64,000 bases of DNA from positions 124,001-188,000 of the forward strand of contig JADNRV010000037.1 in the NCBI GenBank assembly GCA_015499995.1, written 5' to 3'. Within the stretch, counting starts at the first letter, position 1; each line of letters starts with the position of its first letter. The stretch is from Flammula alnicola (taxonomy: Eukaryota > Basidiomycota > Agaricomycetes > Agaricales > Strophariaceae). The translations under genes and the position numbers were made by a program. The notes beneath the pieces were generated by a model. The model made no database searches and had not been told where the DNA came from. It worked only from the letters and a program-made list of their open reading frames with translations. Below, piece by piece: positions 47,301 to 57,502 of this stretch.

Positions 47301-47357
47301 TTCTTGCAACCGACCGACAGCCTTTCCATCTGCTGTTGTTGGAACTCGTCGCAGCAT
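44331..47357 (-). CDS. RAD54: DNA repair and recombination ATPase RAD54
   Basis: SNF2-family double-stranded-DNA translocase that drives Rad51-mediated strand exchange in homologous recombination. Start ATG 47357 ([20 protein letters not shown]). The basic N-terminal region contains nuclear-type KRKRVSYKG and RARKKQKK. Helicase motifs in order: [19 protein letters not shown], motif [14 protein letters not shown] (about 46545), Ia [13 protein letters not shown], motif [14 protein letters not shown] (DEGH, typical of Rad54), [19 protein letters not shown], then [38 protein letters not shown] and [16 protein letters not shown]. The C-terminal Rad54 part has [20 protein letters not shown], a CxxC zinc-type pair, and ends AFQYISH, TGA 44331-44333. 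About eleven introns. An MCB site lies upstream. Confidence 0.96.
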
Positions 47358-47782
47358 ATGCCAAGTTCAGGAAGTCAGCAGGTAGATAAGTAAATCGAGT
47401 ATGGTTTGCCACCATGAGCCATTTCGAGTCGGAACAACTCCAACAAACAATTGACAACGCGTCGCGTGTAAGTCACATGACTGTGACAAACGTACTACAC
47501 GTCACTTGCTTTACTTAAAATTCTTTTTAAGAGCGGGCATGATTCCGCGATTTAAGTACTATGACCCGGAAGTCCGCAATAAAAGGTGAATAATGATACT
47601 ACTGGGATAGTTGGCCAATATATGGAATTCTAGCAAAACAGAAAGCAATCGTCATATCAAATAAAGCGATAGAAAGCAAAGGAAAACGAGCAAATAGAGC
47701 AGATAAGCAGATGTTCCATGTTTTTCAAAGAGGCAAATGCTTAAGCTGTTCAAGATACAAGTGATTTTCTTTAATTTCTGGC
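47358..47782. promoter_or_regulatory. RAD54 upstream region with MCB (ACGCGT) site
   Basis: 425 bp separating RAD54 from the chromodomain gene stop. A perfect MCB box, ACGCGT, at 47457-47462 runs directly into a second CGCGT (47463-47467), about 100 bp before the RAD54 start codon. MCB sites are bound by MBF to drive G1/S expression, and yeast RAD54 carries MCB elements. The sequence is seen; regulation is inferred. Confidence 0.55.
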
Positions 47783-50254
47783 TTACTTGGCTGCGATGTA
47801 TTGAGACCATCGTCTGTCATCCGCATTAGCGGCGGCATCCGCGTACCCGGAGTAATTCTCGACATCAACCTGAGATACCAGGACTGTACCACGTTGGTTG
47901 AGCAGAGATGGGGGTGCGTTTAGCCTCGACGAAAGAAGTGCGTTACTAGAGGAACAAAAAACTAGAATTTGGATTCCAGCCACGGCGACAAACTAGGAAA
48001 CATTTAGAGAGACGAATTGAAATAGAAAAAGTAGGACTGACAATATCGCCTGCCTCCAAGCGATCATGGAAGAGCGCAAAGTTGCCTTTTTCTTCTGTCG
48101 TAGCATCTTCACAAACAGTGACAACGGCGGATGCACCCGCAGATCGCACAGTTGCGAGGAGAGACAACGCTGCATCCATACGATAGAATTTCCCAGGAAC
48201 TTGCTTGGTGCCCATTTTCTCATTGAATAAAGTCCGCGTCGACTGAGGTGCATCGGCCACGAGAATAGGGATGGCAACAGAAGTATCCAGATTTAGGAAG
48301 AGTCGAGATGAGGTTGGCCTACAAATTTCCATCATGAATGTAGCAGCAAAATGAGATGGATCACTTACTGTTCCACTTTAGTTTCAGACCCCAGACCTCT
48401 TCAAGGGCGATTAGCTTGACGATCACATTTCACTAGAAAAGTCGTTCACTTACAGTGGACCAAATATTGTTGACTGTTTCCAAGTTGTACTCAAAGTGGC
48501 AGGAACAACTGGTGTCTGCACAGGGAAAAGTTTATCTTTGGCGAGATCAAGACTGTAAAAAATGAATGGTTGCACTCCATGCATGAATACAGTGGACAAA
48601 CCTTTCCTGGTGCGATGAATGTTCCTTGTCTTTCTCGTTCGGTGTTGACGATTGATCCACAGGATTTGCCGAATTTGCATGCGTCTTTGGCACCTCGTTA
48701 TTTTGTTCGACAGCTTCGTCTTCGAAATCAGGAAGAGCTTCAGCGGCTTTAGCATCGAGGCCTGCCAATTGCAATAATTCTTCTGCGGAAGGCGGAGATT
48801 TGTTGACCACAGGGTCCACTTCCATAGAGTTGGGACCTTGACTTGTAGATGTCTTCGCAGTCGACGACTTGCTTGCAACATATTTGCCTTTGACACTTTT
48901 GAGAGCGCCTTTTTCGGCAGTAAGGAGAGAACTTTTATTCTTCTGCATAAGTCCAGTAGAAGAACGGCCCGGACCTGGCTTCGGACGCGTTTTTTGAGTT
49001 GAAGAAGATTGAACAGGTATGCTGGAAGACGATCCAGCATTAGCGCGTTCAACTGCACGAGCTTTCGTGGCAATGGTGCCTTCGATGGTTGAGAGATTGG
49101 GGTCGTCCACCAATTTTACACGAGGATTCGCTTGACGGACTCTATGCGCAGGTATCCTTCGAGCTGGATCTTCCTCGAAAAGTTGGTCTATGTCTGAATT
49201 GGGGACATCTTGGATGATGGTTGGCGACTCTTGCGGTTTAAATGGGTTTTCTTGGGCCTTAGGAGATTTCGTCGATGGATATTCAGGAGATGCGTAATGC
49301 ATGCGTAAAGCATTGGGGCCGTTCGTTTCCTCATCAGAATCCGGAATCACCTCTGGAGAAGAAGGCACACGAAGCTTCTTCTGTTTGTTGGAAAGAGCTG
49401 ATGCCGAAATCAAGGGAACTTTATCTTCGGGTCTCGTACGCAGTTCTTTGGTTCGTTGTGTCGACGATGAAGACTTGAAAGGCGGGGAGGCATTATCACG
49501 GAGCCGTTTTTTAGGTCGATCAGAATCAGATATCTCAATTACGTCGGGGGAGATGTGTCGACGCTTCTCCGAAGTCTTTGTTGTGGATTCAGGCTTGGAA
49601 GGTCCTTGTTGAGGTGGTTCGTTAGAAGGCGGCGTCGTTTGCGCGTCGTTAGTCGATTTTCCTTTCGATTTCTTCCCTAGGTAAAGTGTAACAATGAAAT
49701 TACAGTGAGACCGAGAAAAGGAGATGCGCACTACGAGGTGGACCAATCGGGCGGAAAGTTTCTCCTACGTTGAAAAGAGACATGTTGTTAAAATCTCTGC
49801 CATCCGTATGCGCGCGTTCCCAAAAGGCTTGGACTATATGCTCAGACCCATTGAAGGATTCTATTGGTTCCCAGCTAGTTGAATAGAATCAGGAATGAAT
49901 ACCTATGAGATATCAAGCTTTACTCACGTGTCGTCAGCGGGTGAATAGCCCTTCCACTGAACAGAAAAGCGTTCCAAGTCAGCTCATCTTCCTTCAACAA
50001 AACTCAGCATTGGAACCTTACTCTGACAAGATATTTCTGAAGAATACCAAAATTAGTTGCTATGTCCCAACAGTGAGAATATGGATTCACACTTACCCAG
50101 GTGAGTTTGGACCGCTTGGCCCGCGAGGCTGCCTCAACCTTTGCAACCCCAATAGACTCTGAACAAACGACACGCGTTCTCATAAGGCAAGCTAGCGTTT
50201 AAATAGGCGGTATTGCTTACCAACTTCGTATTCGACTTCTTCGCTGTCACTCAT
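47783..50254 (-). CDS. Chromodomain protein of unknown function
   Basis: Start ATG 50254 (MSDSEEVEYEV), then a chromodomain spread over four short exons: EYEVESIGVAKVEAASRAKR, LTWKYLVR, WKGYSPADDT and SWEPIESFNGSEHIVQAFWE. Aromatic-cage positions (Tyr of EYEV, Trp and Tyr of WKGY) are present, so binding of methylated histone tails is plausible. The middle (about 49700-48550) is a long disordered region rich in Ser, Pro and Lys with KKLRVPSSPEVIPDSD and PKKRLRDNA; the C-terminal part (about 48420-47783) is more ordered, with SRLFLNLDTSVAIPILVADA, FYRMDAALSLLATVRSAG and VDVENYSGYADAAANADDRR. No chromoshadow, SET or helicase domain is seen, so it is neither a standard HP1 nor Clr4. Flanked by RAD54 and a checkpoint gene on the same strand. 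Confidence 0.78.
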
Positions 50255-50686
50255 TCTAAGAAACGCGAAAATGAGAAAAGGGGATGGTGGATGGAGTTCA
50301 GTTTGAGTTTGCTACGCCCTGTATGTGGCATTTGCTTATGGACTGCGTGAGAAAAAGTCTACTCCCAAAATAGTCTAAAATCAATGAGGCGTGCATGTTG
50401 CGTGCATGCGCGCTCAGCGCTGTTAAGCCTCCGCCAGTGCTAGATCTAAAAGCCAGCATCATTATAAAATATAACGTTGTTATTCAAAACTATATAGTAA
50501 TATATGCAACATGAGGTACGTGGACGTGTTTCTGGTATAAGATAGACGATAAGTATATACAAAATTAGAATGTTCCTTCGCACTCGAGAGGACAGACTGG
50601 GTTTAGATAGACTGGGTTTAGATCGGAAAATTTAAGATCATTGGGTAGCTTGTTTACACGTATCTTCAAAAGAAAATAGCGAAAAA
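50255..50686. other. Intergenic region with short direct repeats
   Basis: 432 bp between the checkpoint gene stop and the chromodomain gene start. It holds a duplicated GCGTGCATG (about 50391-50410) and a 15-bp tandem duplication, AGACTGGGTTTAGAT, at 50594-50608 and 50609-50623. No gene seen. Confidence 0.6.
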
Positions 50687-53600
50687 TCAAGCTTCTTGAG
50701 AATATTCTGCTGTGGGCCAAGATGGCAAAGGAAGATAGCGAGACGCAATCAAGCTTTCCTTGACCCAGGTCCAGTGCACCGTCACGCATTGTGCGAATTC
50801 GGGAAGATATTGATGAGGCTCTCGGATGATCAAATAGTCGTAGTCAGACAGCTCCTTGGAGGCATAACTCGGCTCAGTAACAGCCTCAACAACCTCGGCG
50901 CCCATGGCCAAAATTATTCGAGGAACGGCATTAGAGGCCTCTTGGGCCCTCTCATCCACACCTGCCTTCTAAAAAAATAGATTAAGTTAAAACCAGGTAT
51001 AGTGGGAAATACAGATGAACTCACCGCGCGCTTGCCCTTGGGTGGACATACCATGTCCGGCCCAACGCAAAGAATGCTTTTATTATCAAAAAGCTTGCAC
51101 GCCACGGAGTTGTTCATTATATCCTTCAACTGATGAATACTGTTGCCCCAGTCAACGTCGACTTGCTGTGATGGTCGAGCTCTTAACGCTGAAGAATATC
51201 CTTGAGGCAACATATACGCAGCCCAGTCCTTCTCCTCACCCTGTAGATAAATGTCAATGCCGTAGAACAAATATCACCATAATTCACTTACGGAATCTAC
51301 TGAATCATACAGCCAGGTCGTGGACAAACAGGAATTCCAAGAGCAAGAGCCATTAGGAATTTAGGCTTCTGATTGGGATCATCAGCCAAGAGGAACAAAC
51401 GCCCAATGTCATCTTTGCCGATCCACTGAACGTCGGACTTGTTGATAGTCCATCGATTGCCTTGAGCCGCGTGCTTGCCTTCCGTCTTAATGATTGTGGT
51501 GAGGTCGTCGATGAGAAACCCCCCAGTGTGCTTGACGGCGTTCATCACTCTCACCTTCTCCTTCTCCCAGGTCCCACTGTAGCACTCAGCGTGACGATGA
51601 GAGCGGTTTTGGCAAGAACTTTCTTGCTCTTGCCGCGAACAGACGGCATGCCAACCATGGACATCTTCGAGGGCGATGGAGTCAGCTGCTTCCTAACGGG
51701 TTTCACGGTTGTGGATACGGTTTGTTGGGTCAGCGTACGATCCGTCCAGGCGTATAGGATCGTTTTGTGGGCGATACGGAGGTCACGAATCGATTTCTCC
51801 TGTATCTTATCATCAGGCTGACTTTCACGAAACCATCCTTTTCGCCATCCACCTTGACCACCTTGGCCGGACGATTACGGCCTCCGAAAAGAACTCATCA
51901 TCAACATGCAGTTCGCAAAGGCGCATGTCTTCGATTTCGACCCAGCCATCTGTCCCATCATCGAATTTGACATTATACCGAGAGTTGCTATCGGCAGAAT
52001 GGACGATACCAGGATAATAGTGACCATCTTGCGTCCATAAAGCAAAGACACGCGTGCCCTGCGCATCTATTCCCCGTACCCCAGTCGACGCAGCAGAACG
52101 CAAAGACTTGAGCTGCTGTCGAGTGGCCGGCGTAGCAGCAGCACGCTTAGCGCGCTTTGCCGTCGCCCGGGTGCCTTTCCCGCAATAGTCGGTTTATCCA
52201 CAGAAGTGCGTTTGCGTTTGCGCGATGGCCCTGCATCGTCTTCCTCATCGGCGTCCTGATATTCTTCATCCGCAGGCTCTGTGTCGTCGTCTTTATCTTC
52301 TCTACGAGTCAGAATTTCATCCTCGGAATCTTCTCCGGCCTCTGCTTCCTGCTGGAGATGCGACTTAGGCGCAACGGACGTAGACCTTGAGTTTTGACGC
52401 GACTGTGGTACTTTCTGAACAGCATCTTTTCTTGTCTCATGGGTAATCGCAGGTCGCGCGCGAGTACTTCGTAAATCTTTGACGACGTCCTGTTCCGGCA
52501 CCGACGAAGGAACTTCTCCTGTTTCCCAAGAACGACCGGCCATCTTGGTACCCACTATTGTAGGTTCTGGGCTGATTTAACTGCAGTGCTATGCTGAGGC
52601 TGCCGCTTGCCCTGTAGAACTGTCAGTTCATGTTAACAATGAAAGAGGGAAATGAAACTTCACCTGTGCAATAGGTGGTACTTTCGTTACCTCCCGCACA
52701 GCTTTGCCTTTCCCTTTATTGGCATTCTTTCGGCCGGGTGGCCTGCCTCTGCGTCTGTGCGCCACTACAGCCAAAGGCACGTCTTCCCTCCTCCTCCTCC
52801 TCAGCCTCGGGTATTGCTTCAATCTCGTTAACAGCCTTCATTTCTACATCACCGTCCAAATCGGCTTCTTTCCTGCCTGAACAGAGGCGGCAACTGGCGT
52901 TCTTGCTAGTACTGGTTTGGATGGAGCGGCAGCGCCTTTCTTCGGACTGGGGAATCTCGATGGCGCATTGGTTCGGAATCTGGGACGACTTCCATGAAAT
53001 CAACGGGCACGAGTGAAGGAGCATGAGCACTAGGAGCACTAGGAACTGTAGATGACTTCGATGGGAAGCCACGTCTGTCAAAGTTTGCATTAGATATGGT
53101 AGAATACTGGACATGAAGTTGATTTACCGTGGTGGAGGAGCCTCAGGGAAAGATGGCTGCGTTTCCTGCCCTGATGGCGGTATAAACGGTGGACTGGGAT
53201 GGGTTCATCAACTTGTCGATTGCTACTTTGAGCAGGCGGAACAGCATTGAGGGCGTTCCCGAGTTCTCTGTACCGCCATCGATTTTCGGGTCGAACAAGA
53301 GAAAGCAGGGATCGAGGTCCTGAAGGATTAGAGGCAGACGCTGCAGCAGGACCAGATTGAATAACAGATGGAACAGCGCTGAGAGGATTACGTCCGGTGC
53401 TAGCTTCCGGCAAATGAGAATCCTCTGGTTGCGTAGAGGGCTGTGTAGCCTCCAACACTGGCGCCGGCGCCGGTTCGGGTCCTCTGTTGGCGTAGAACCT
53501 GAAGACGCTAGAGCTCGGTTCGCTGCTTTCGTACCCGCTCCCGCTCCCATCCTTATCCACATGCATAGGTTCGAGTCCTAATTGGTTTTCGGGTTCAGGA

Positions 53601-54611
53601 TGGTCCACAATTGGGTCTCCTCCATTCGTTGAGATACGCTCCGATGGTCATCCTGAGACTGAGACTGCGAACCGCTCGAATTTGATGGCGTGGCCTCGAC
53701 AAGGACCCGACCGCGGGGTGGACTCAATGATACTGGCTGGCGGCTCGTCTTTGAGTAGGGCGCGTACATTGATGAGCCCGAAGTGCCACCAGTGGCATCC
53801 AGATCGCGCACAGGCGACGAACCCTTGCCTAGCTCGGATAATGGAACGGCGAACTGCTCTGATTTTGCGAGAAACAACTCTTCGTTGTTCTCAGGGTCGC
53901 AGGCAAAAGAATCTTGAGAGGAAGTTCGCGAAGGGGGACGTGGCGGTGGTTTATAACGCGTCGATGTTTGTAGCGTAGGTTTGTAGGGGCTTTGTCGCGT
54001 TGTTGGTTTGTTTGGAATGCCACTAGCGCCGCCCTTTGGAAGAGGAGATTGAAAGGTAACATTGGTCTTTTTGCTTGTATCCTGGTTGCGTTAACAATGA
54101 GCAACGCATTATACAGATCTGGAAGCGTCCTTGCCTTTTCATTGTTTGAACTGTTACGGTGCTCCACGGGCAGTGCCTTTGGCGCACGTTTCTGGAGGAA
54201 GAAGCGTGGGGAGAACTGGGTCTAGGGGATGGATTTGACCGCCCAAGGTCTTTGCTCGACTTTGCTGCTCCGATGTTCTCTTTTTGCGATCCCTCATTGA
54301 CTTCCTCTCTTCTCCGTAGTGCTGTGATTGAGTTTGGGTTGACGCGAGTCCATGAAAATGATATTGGGGCAGCGAGTGGGGGGTGCGCGAGGAAGGTAGA
54401 GAATCAGAAGAAATCTCGTTCGAATGGTGGAGTTGGGTTTTTAAGGCAGAATTGCGGGCTTCGCTAGGTTTACTCGGACTTGACTCATGCTCTAGGAGCT
54501 CTTGAAGTAGCTGGGTGGCCTGCGAGTCGGTCGGATCACTTGGAAACATGGTTAGGACTAAAGGTACTAAAATTACAGCAGAGTCACGTACCTGGCGCCA
54601 AACGCGTCCAT
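50687..54611 (-). CDS. Crb2/Rad9/53BP1-like DNA-damage checkpoint mediator
   Basis: Large nuclear adaptor of the ATM/ATR checkpoint. Start ATG 54611: MDAFGA splices over a 53-nt intron (GTACGT...CCAAG) to SDPTDSQATQLLQELLEHES; the alternative Met at 54549 lies inside that intron. The long disordered N-terminal half contains SQ/TQ sites (STQTQSQ near 54390) expected for Rad53/Chk1 docking. A Tudor module follows (about 52050-51900): RVFALWTQDGHYYPGIVHSA and YNVKFDDGTDGWVEIEDMRL, as used by Crb2/53BP1 to read methylated H4K20. Tandem BRCT repeats end the protein: VMNAVKHTGGFLIDDLTTII with FLLADDPNQKPKFLMALALG, then GEEKDWAAYMLPQGY and IILAMGAEVVEAV to VTVHWTWVKESLIASRYLPL. Stop TGA 50687-50689. 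The order disordered-Tudor-BRCT2 defines the family; exon edges are approximate. Confidence 0.88.
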
Positions 54612-55161
54612 AGTTGTGAAGTTTGCGAGAATAGACGTTCCGCGACGTTGGTAGAGTGTAGAAGACGGTGAGGAGGAAAAATGGGGACTGTGGTGTTTAG
54701 AGTTCAAGGTAGCTTGTTCTAGAATCCGGAAAACTAGTATGTACGTAAATCCTGACTGAATTGGAGCTGAGGGGCGGTAAACCTTGATATAAGCTTGATA
54801 CCCGAGACAAAATTTCTGCTTGATTTCAATCCTAGATTGACGAGTGATTCTGTTGAAGAGAAGTTTTGAGTTGACCGCACCCTTGCAAGGAGCGCATTGT
54901 CTGCAAAATCGCCAAAGCGTTCAACTTCAAGTCATGAACGAACCAGGACATGCACGACCTAATTTAGATAACGTAAGGAACGATCACGTGGTGTCGCGTA
55001 CGCCGGTTACTCAGAGTCACAGTGCAAAGCCCGGATCATGATCAATTATTCATAGTCGTTCCATTTCTTTATCCCTAGCCTCACTCTCGCCCTTTCTAAT
55101 ATCGCGCCGGTCGCTCGCTTATAGTCTGTTTTATTGGAAAGTATCTCAGGAAAATCAAACC
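54612..55161. promoter_or_regulatory. Divergent promoter region, checkpoint gene / membrane protein
   Basis: 550 bp between divergent starts. An E-box-like CACGTG is at 54985-54990. No coding evidence beyond short frames. Confidence 0.4.
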
Positions 55162-57243
55162 ATGCCTTCATGGCGACAATCAAGTCGCAATACCCGCCCA
55201 TGGCGAAAGCGATTCTCGCGAACACGACAGCCTCCCCGACAGAAAACTAAAACTAAATATCCTGATAAACCTCGCCTTATCCGTCGCTACATCCCTCGCA
55301 AACTAGACGACTCAAAAGTACACCCCAAGCACCCTGATCTTCGTGTTTCTACCCCGGACAAATCTAAGAGTTCCGCTTTGAAGGTTTCTGGTGCTGGACA
55401 GCATAACGCCGTCGCTGATGGTGGAAGAACTACCAGTCGACCGCCTGTCATCGCTGAAGTTACTGCTGTCCCAAACCCTACGCCGGACTCTGGTGCAACC
55501 CCGGCGGCCAGCACGACGAGTACTGTGGGAGCCGGCTCTCCTCTTCTTGGTGCTTTTACTTTTGATACCAATACGTCAGGACTTAGCATTATAGAACCCT
55601 CAACTGTCTCTCCGATTATCACTGGTATCCATCATACGGCGGTTGTTTCGTTCTCTGCTCTTCCTCCTCTAGAGTCATTCGTTGCGTCTACAGCGGGAAG
55701 TGTTGGTATTCGACCGAGCTTTTCAACTCAAACACGTCCATCCTCTTCTGCTAGTGCGACTGCATCATCTGGAGATACACAGTCACATCAGATTTCTGTC
55801 GCCTTGGTCATACTTGTTTCTGTAGGCGGCGCTCTTTTTCTCCTTGGGTTTTGTATAGTTGTGAAGATGTGTACTCGGCCTAGGGGTCGCCCTCGACCTA
55901 CACCATCTCTTCCCATTATGAAGGATCTCGAAGCCGACGAGGATTACTATGAAACCAAGGAATCACCCATTTTCGGAGGAGAGGAAAGAATGTCGGAGGC
56001 TATTGCTTCTGATGGACCGATCTGGAATTGGGTTCAATACCCGCACACGAAACTAGCTGGCCAGGCTCAGGTACTAGCTCAATCTACTTGCCCTTCTATG
56101 GAAAACCAAGTCTATCCCGGAGTCCCAGAATATACAGACATGCGATTTAATCTGGCAACGCAAGCGCCATCCTCTGAACCCAGTATCACGAGCCAGATGA
56201 TCGAGAATCCTCCTGGGCGAACAGTATTACAGAATGTCCCACCAGCACGTACGATGAACAGACTATCCAAGGCGTCTCTTTCGTCCTACGCTCCTACCAA
56301 CGTTGGGTTACCCACAAGCAATACTCGACAAGAAACGGCGTTCACCGCAGACGGTCATGACGTTCTCCTGCGCTCAAAGTCCAAAACAAATAGAAGGATG
56401 AGCCAGCCTGGAGTCGATGATAGAAAACGCAGAACCTCGGCGCATTCCTTCGTCAGATTGGCTTACGATGGAGAAGATGTTGCTTCGCCCATCCCACTCG
56501 AGAGCGGTCATGTCGTCCCAGATACCCCGGTCATGAACAGTGAGTTTGAAGGGCGAGCGAGGGTCAGATCCGGTTATTTCGCAGCAGGTGCATACCCGCG
56601 GATGTCGACGCTTCCTGGTACTTCGTATTCCATCGCCACAGCCACAAGAATCAATGTCGGGCAGAGGAACTCGTTTGTAAAGGAAAAGCTTTCTCATCAG
56701 AAATCGAATTCCAAGAGAATGCGGGATACTCAGGCCTTGACATACGCTCTCGGCCTCGCCTCACCGAGGACGGAGTATGGTGCCCCTTCACCTCAGTCCA
56801 CGTTGTATCCGGACGATTCCATGAGCGTGATGGACGCCAAGCGACTCAGGAAGAAGAACCCGAGCGATAGGAAGCCTGTGGAGTCTGTTCCGGACGTGCC
56901 AGTGATCGTCCCAATGGAAAAGCCTGGGAGCACTGACACGCTCATGGGAATGAGTTTTGGTGTTAGCCAGATGTCTTTGACGGGGTTGGCGTTGGAGTCT
57001 GCATCCGAGGGTGAAGAAGGTAGAGAGGCCGAATCATCGATGTCTAGTTCAGCGTCTAGCCTGCATATGCCACGGACTATGGATAAAGCTCCTAGGGTTC
57101 CATCACCGCCACCTCTTCCGTCGTTGGCGCAAATGGGGCTGGCGCGCAGCAACCCGGAAGCATACGATAATTATAGGAGTCCGACGTACAGCCTGTACGG
57201 ATTGTACCAAAGTGCAGACAGGAAGAGCTTTGTGGCGCGCTGA
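55162..57243 (+). CDS. Single-pass membrane protein with Ser/Thr-rich ectodomain-like part, unknown
   Basis: Single-exon reading frame of 693 codons with no family I recognise. Residues 1-60 are strongly basic (RPWRKRFSRTRQPPRQKTKT); 60-205 are rich in Ser, Thr, Ala and Val, like a mucin or O-mannosylated stalk; 209-234 form one membrane segment, ISVALVILVSVGGALFLLGF, followed by the stop-transfer KMCTRPRGRPRP. The remaining 450 residues are hydrophilic, Ser/Pro-rich and contain scattered basic and acidic clusters, ending SLYGLYQSADRKSFVAR. The layout recalls fungal wall-stress sensors (Wsc/Mid2-like: Ser/Thr stalk, one helix, long cytosolic tail). There is no cleavable signal peptide and no Cys-rich WSC domain, so orientation and role remain open. 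Confidence 0.72.
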   Translation: MPSWRQSSRNTRPWRKRFSRTRQPPRQKTKTKYPDKPRLIRRYIPRKLDDSKVHPKHPDLRVSTPDKSKSSALKVSGAGQHNAVADGGRTTSRPPVIAEVTAVPNPTPDSGATPAASTTSTVGAGSPLLGAFTFDTNTSGLSIIEPSTVSPIITGIHHTAVVSFSALPPLESFVASTAGSVGIRPSFSTQTRPSSSASATASSGDTQSHQISVALVILVSVGGALFLLGFCIVVKMCTRPRGRPRPTPSLPIMKDLEADEDYYETKESPIFGGEERMSEAIASDGPIWNWVQYPHTKLAGQAQVLAQSTCPSMENQVYPGVPEYTDMRFNLATQAPSSEPSITSQMIENPPGRTVLQNVPPARTMNRLSKASLSSYAPTNVGLPTSNTRQETAFTADGHDVLLRSKSKTNRRMSQPGVDDRKRRTSAHSFVRLAYDGEDVASPIPLESGHVVPDTPVMNSEFEGRARVRSGYFAAGAYPRMSTLPGTSYSIATATRINVGQRNSFVKEKLSHQKSNSKRMRDTQALTYALGLASPRTEYGAPSPQSTLYPDDSMSVMDAKRLRKKNPSDRKPVESVPDVPVIVPMEKPGSTDTLMGMSFGVSQMSLTGLALESASEGEEGREAESSMSSSASSLHMPRTMDKAPRVPSPPPLPSLAQMGLARSNPEAYDNYRSPTYSLYGLYQSADRKSFVAR

Positions 57244-57502
57244 GCGCTGATCGTTGAGGTGGAGAAGTTGTTGTATATCAGTATGAATTATTCTAGTCTG
57301 TAATAGCACAAACTATGGCCAACGAACGTTTCAAGAGTTGACAGATAGACAGCATAAAAGTTAAATAGATATCGATCACATGTGATCGAAGGCCAAAAGC
57401 GCGCATGGGTTTGTGGCTGCGCATGCGCGGACTCGGTTTCAACTAACATATAGCATCAACAGAATCATCTCCCTCCTCCCTCCTCTCCCGCCTTCTTTTC
57501 TC
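57244..57502. other. Intergenic region upstream of the nucleotide-sugar transporter
   Basis: About 260 bp; contains the terminator side of the membrane protein gene and the transporter promoter. Nothing specific recognised. Confidence 0.4.

Noticed and set aside
53569..53579. GGTTCGAGTCC, a tRNA B-box-like sequence
   Set aside because: It lies in the coding exon of the checkpoint gene; no acceptor stem, A-box or anticodon arm fits around it.
54547..54549. ATG 54549 as start of the checkpoint mediator
   Set aside because: Splicing from ATG 54611 over a 53-nt intron joins MDAFGA to SDPTDSQATQ in frame, with the ATG falling inside that intron.
55287..55622. 111-codon minus-strand frame opposite the membrane protein
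   Set aside because: Shadow of a single uninterrupted 693-codon exon on the plus strand.
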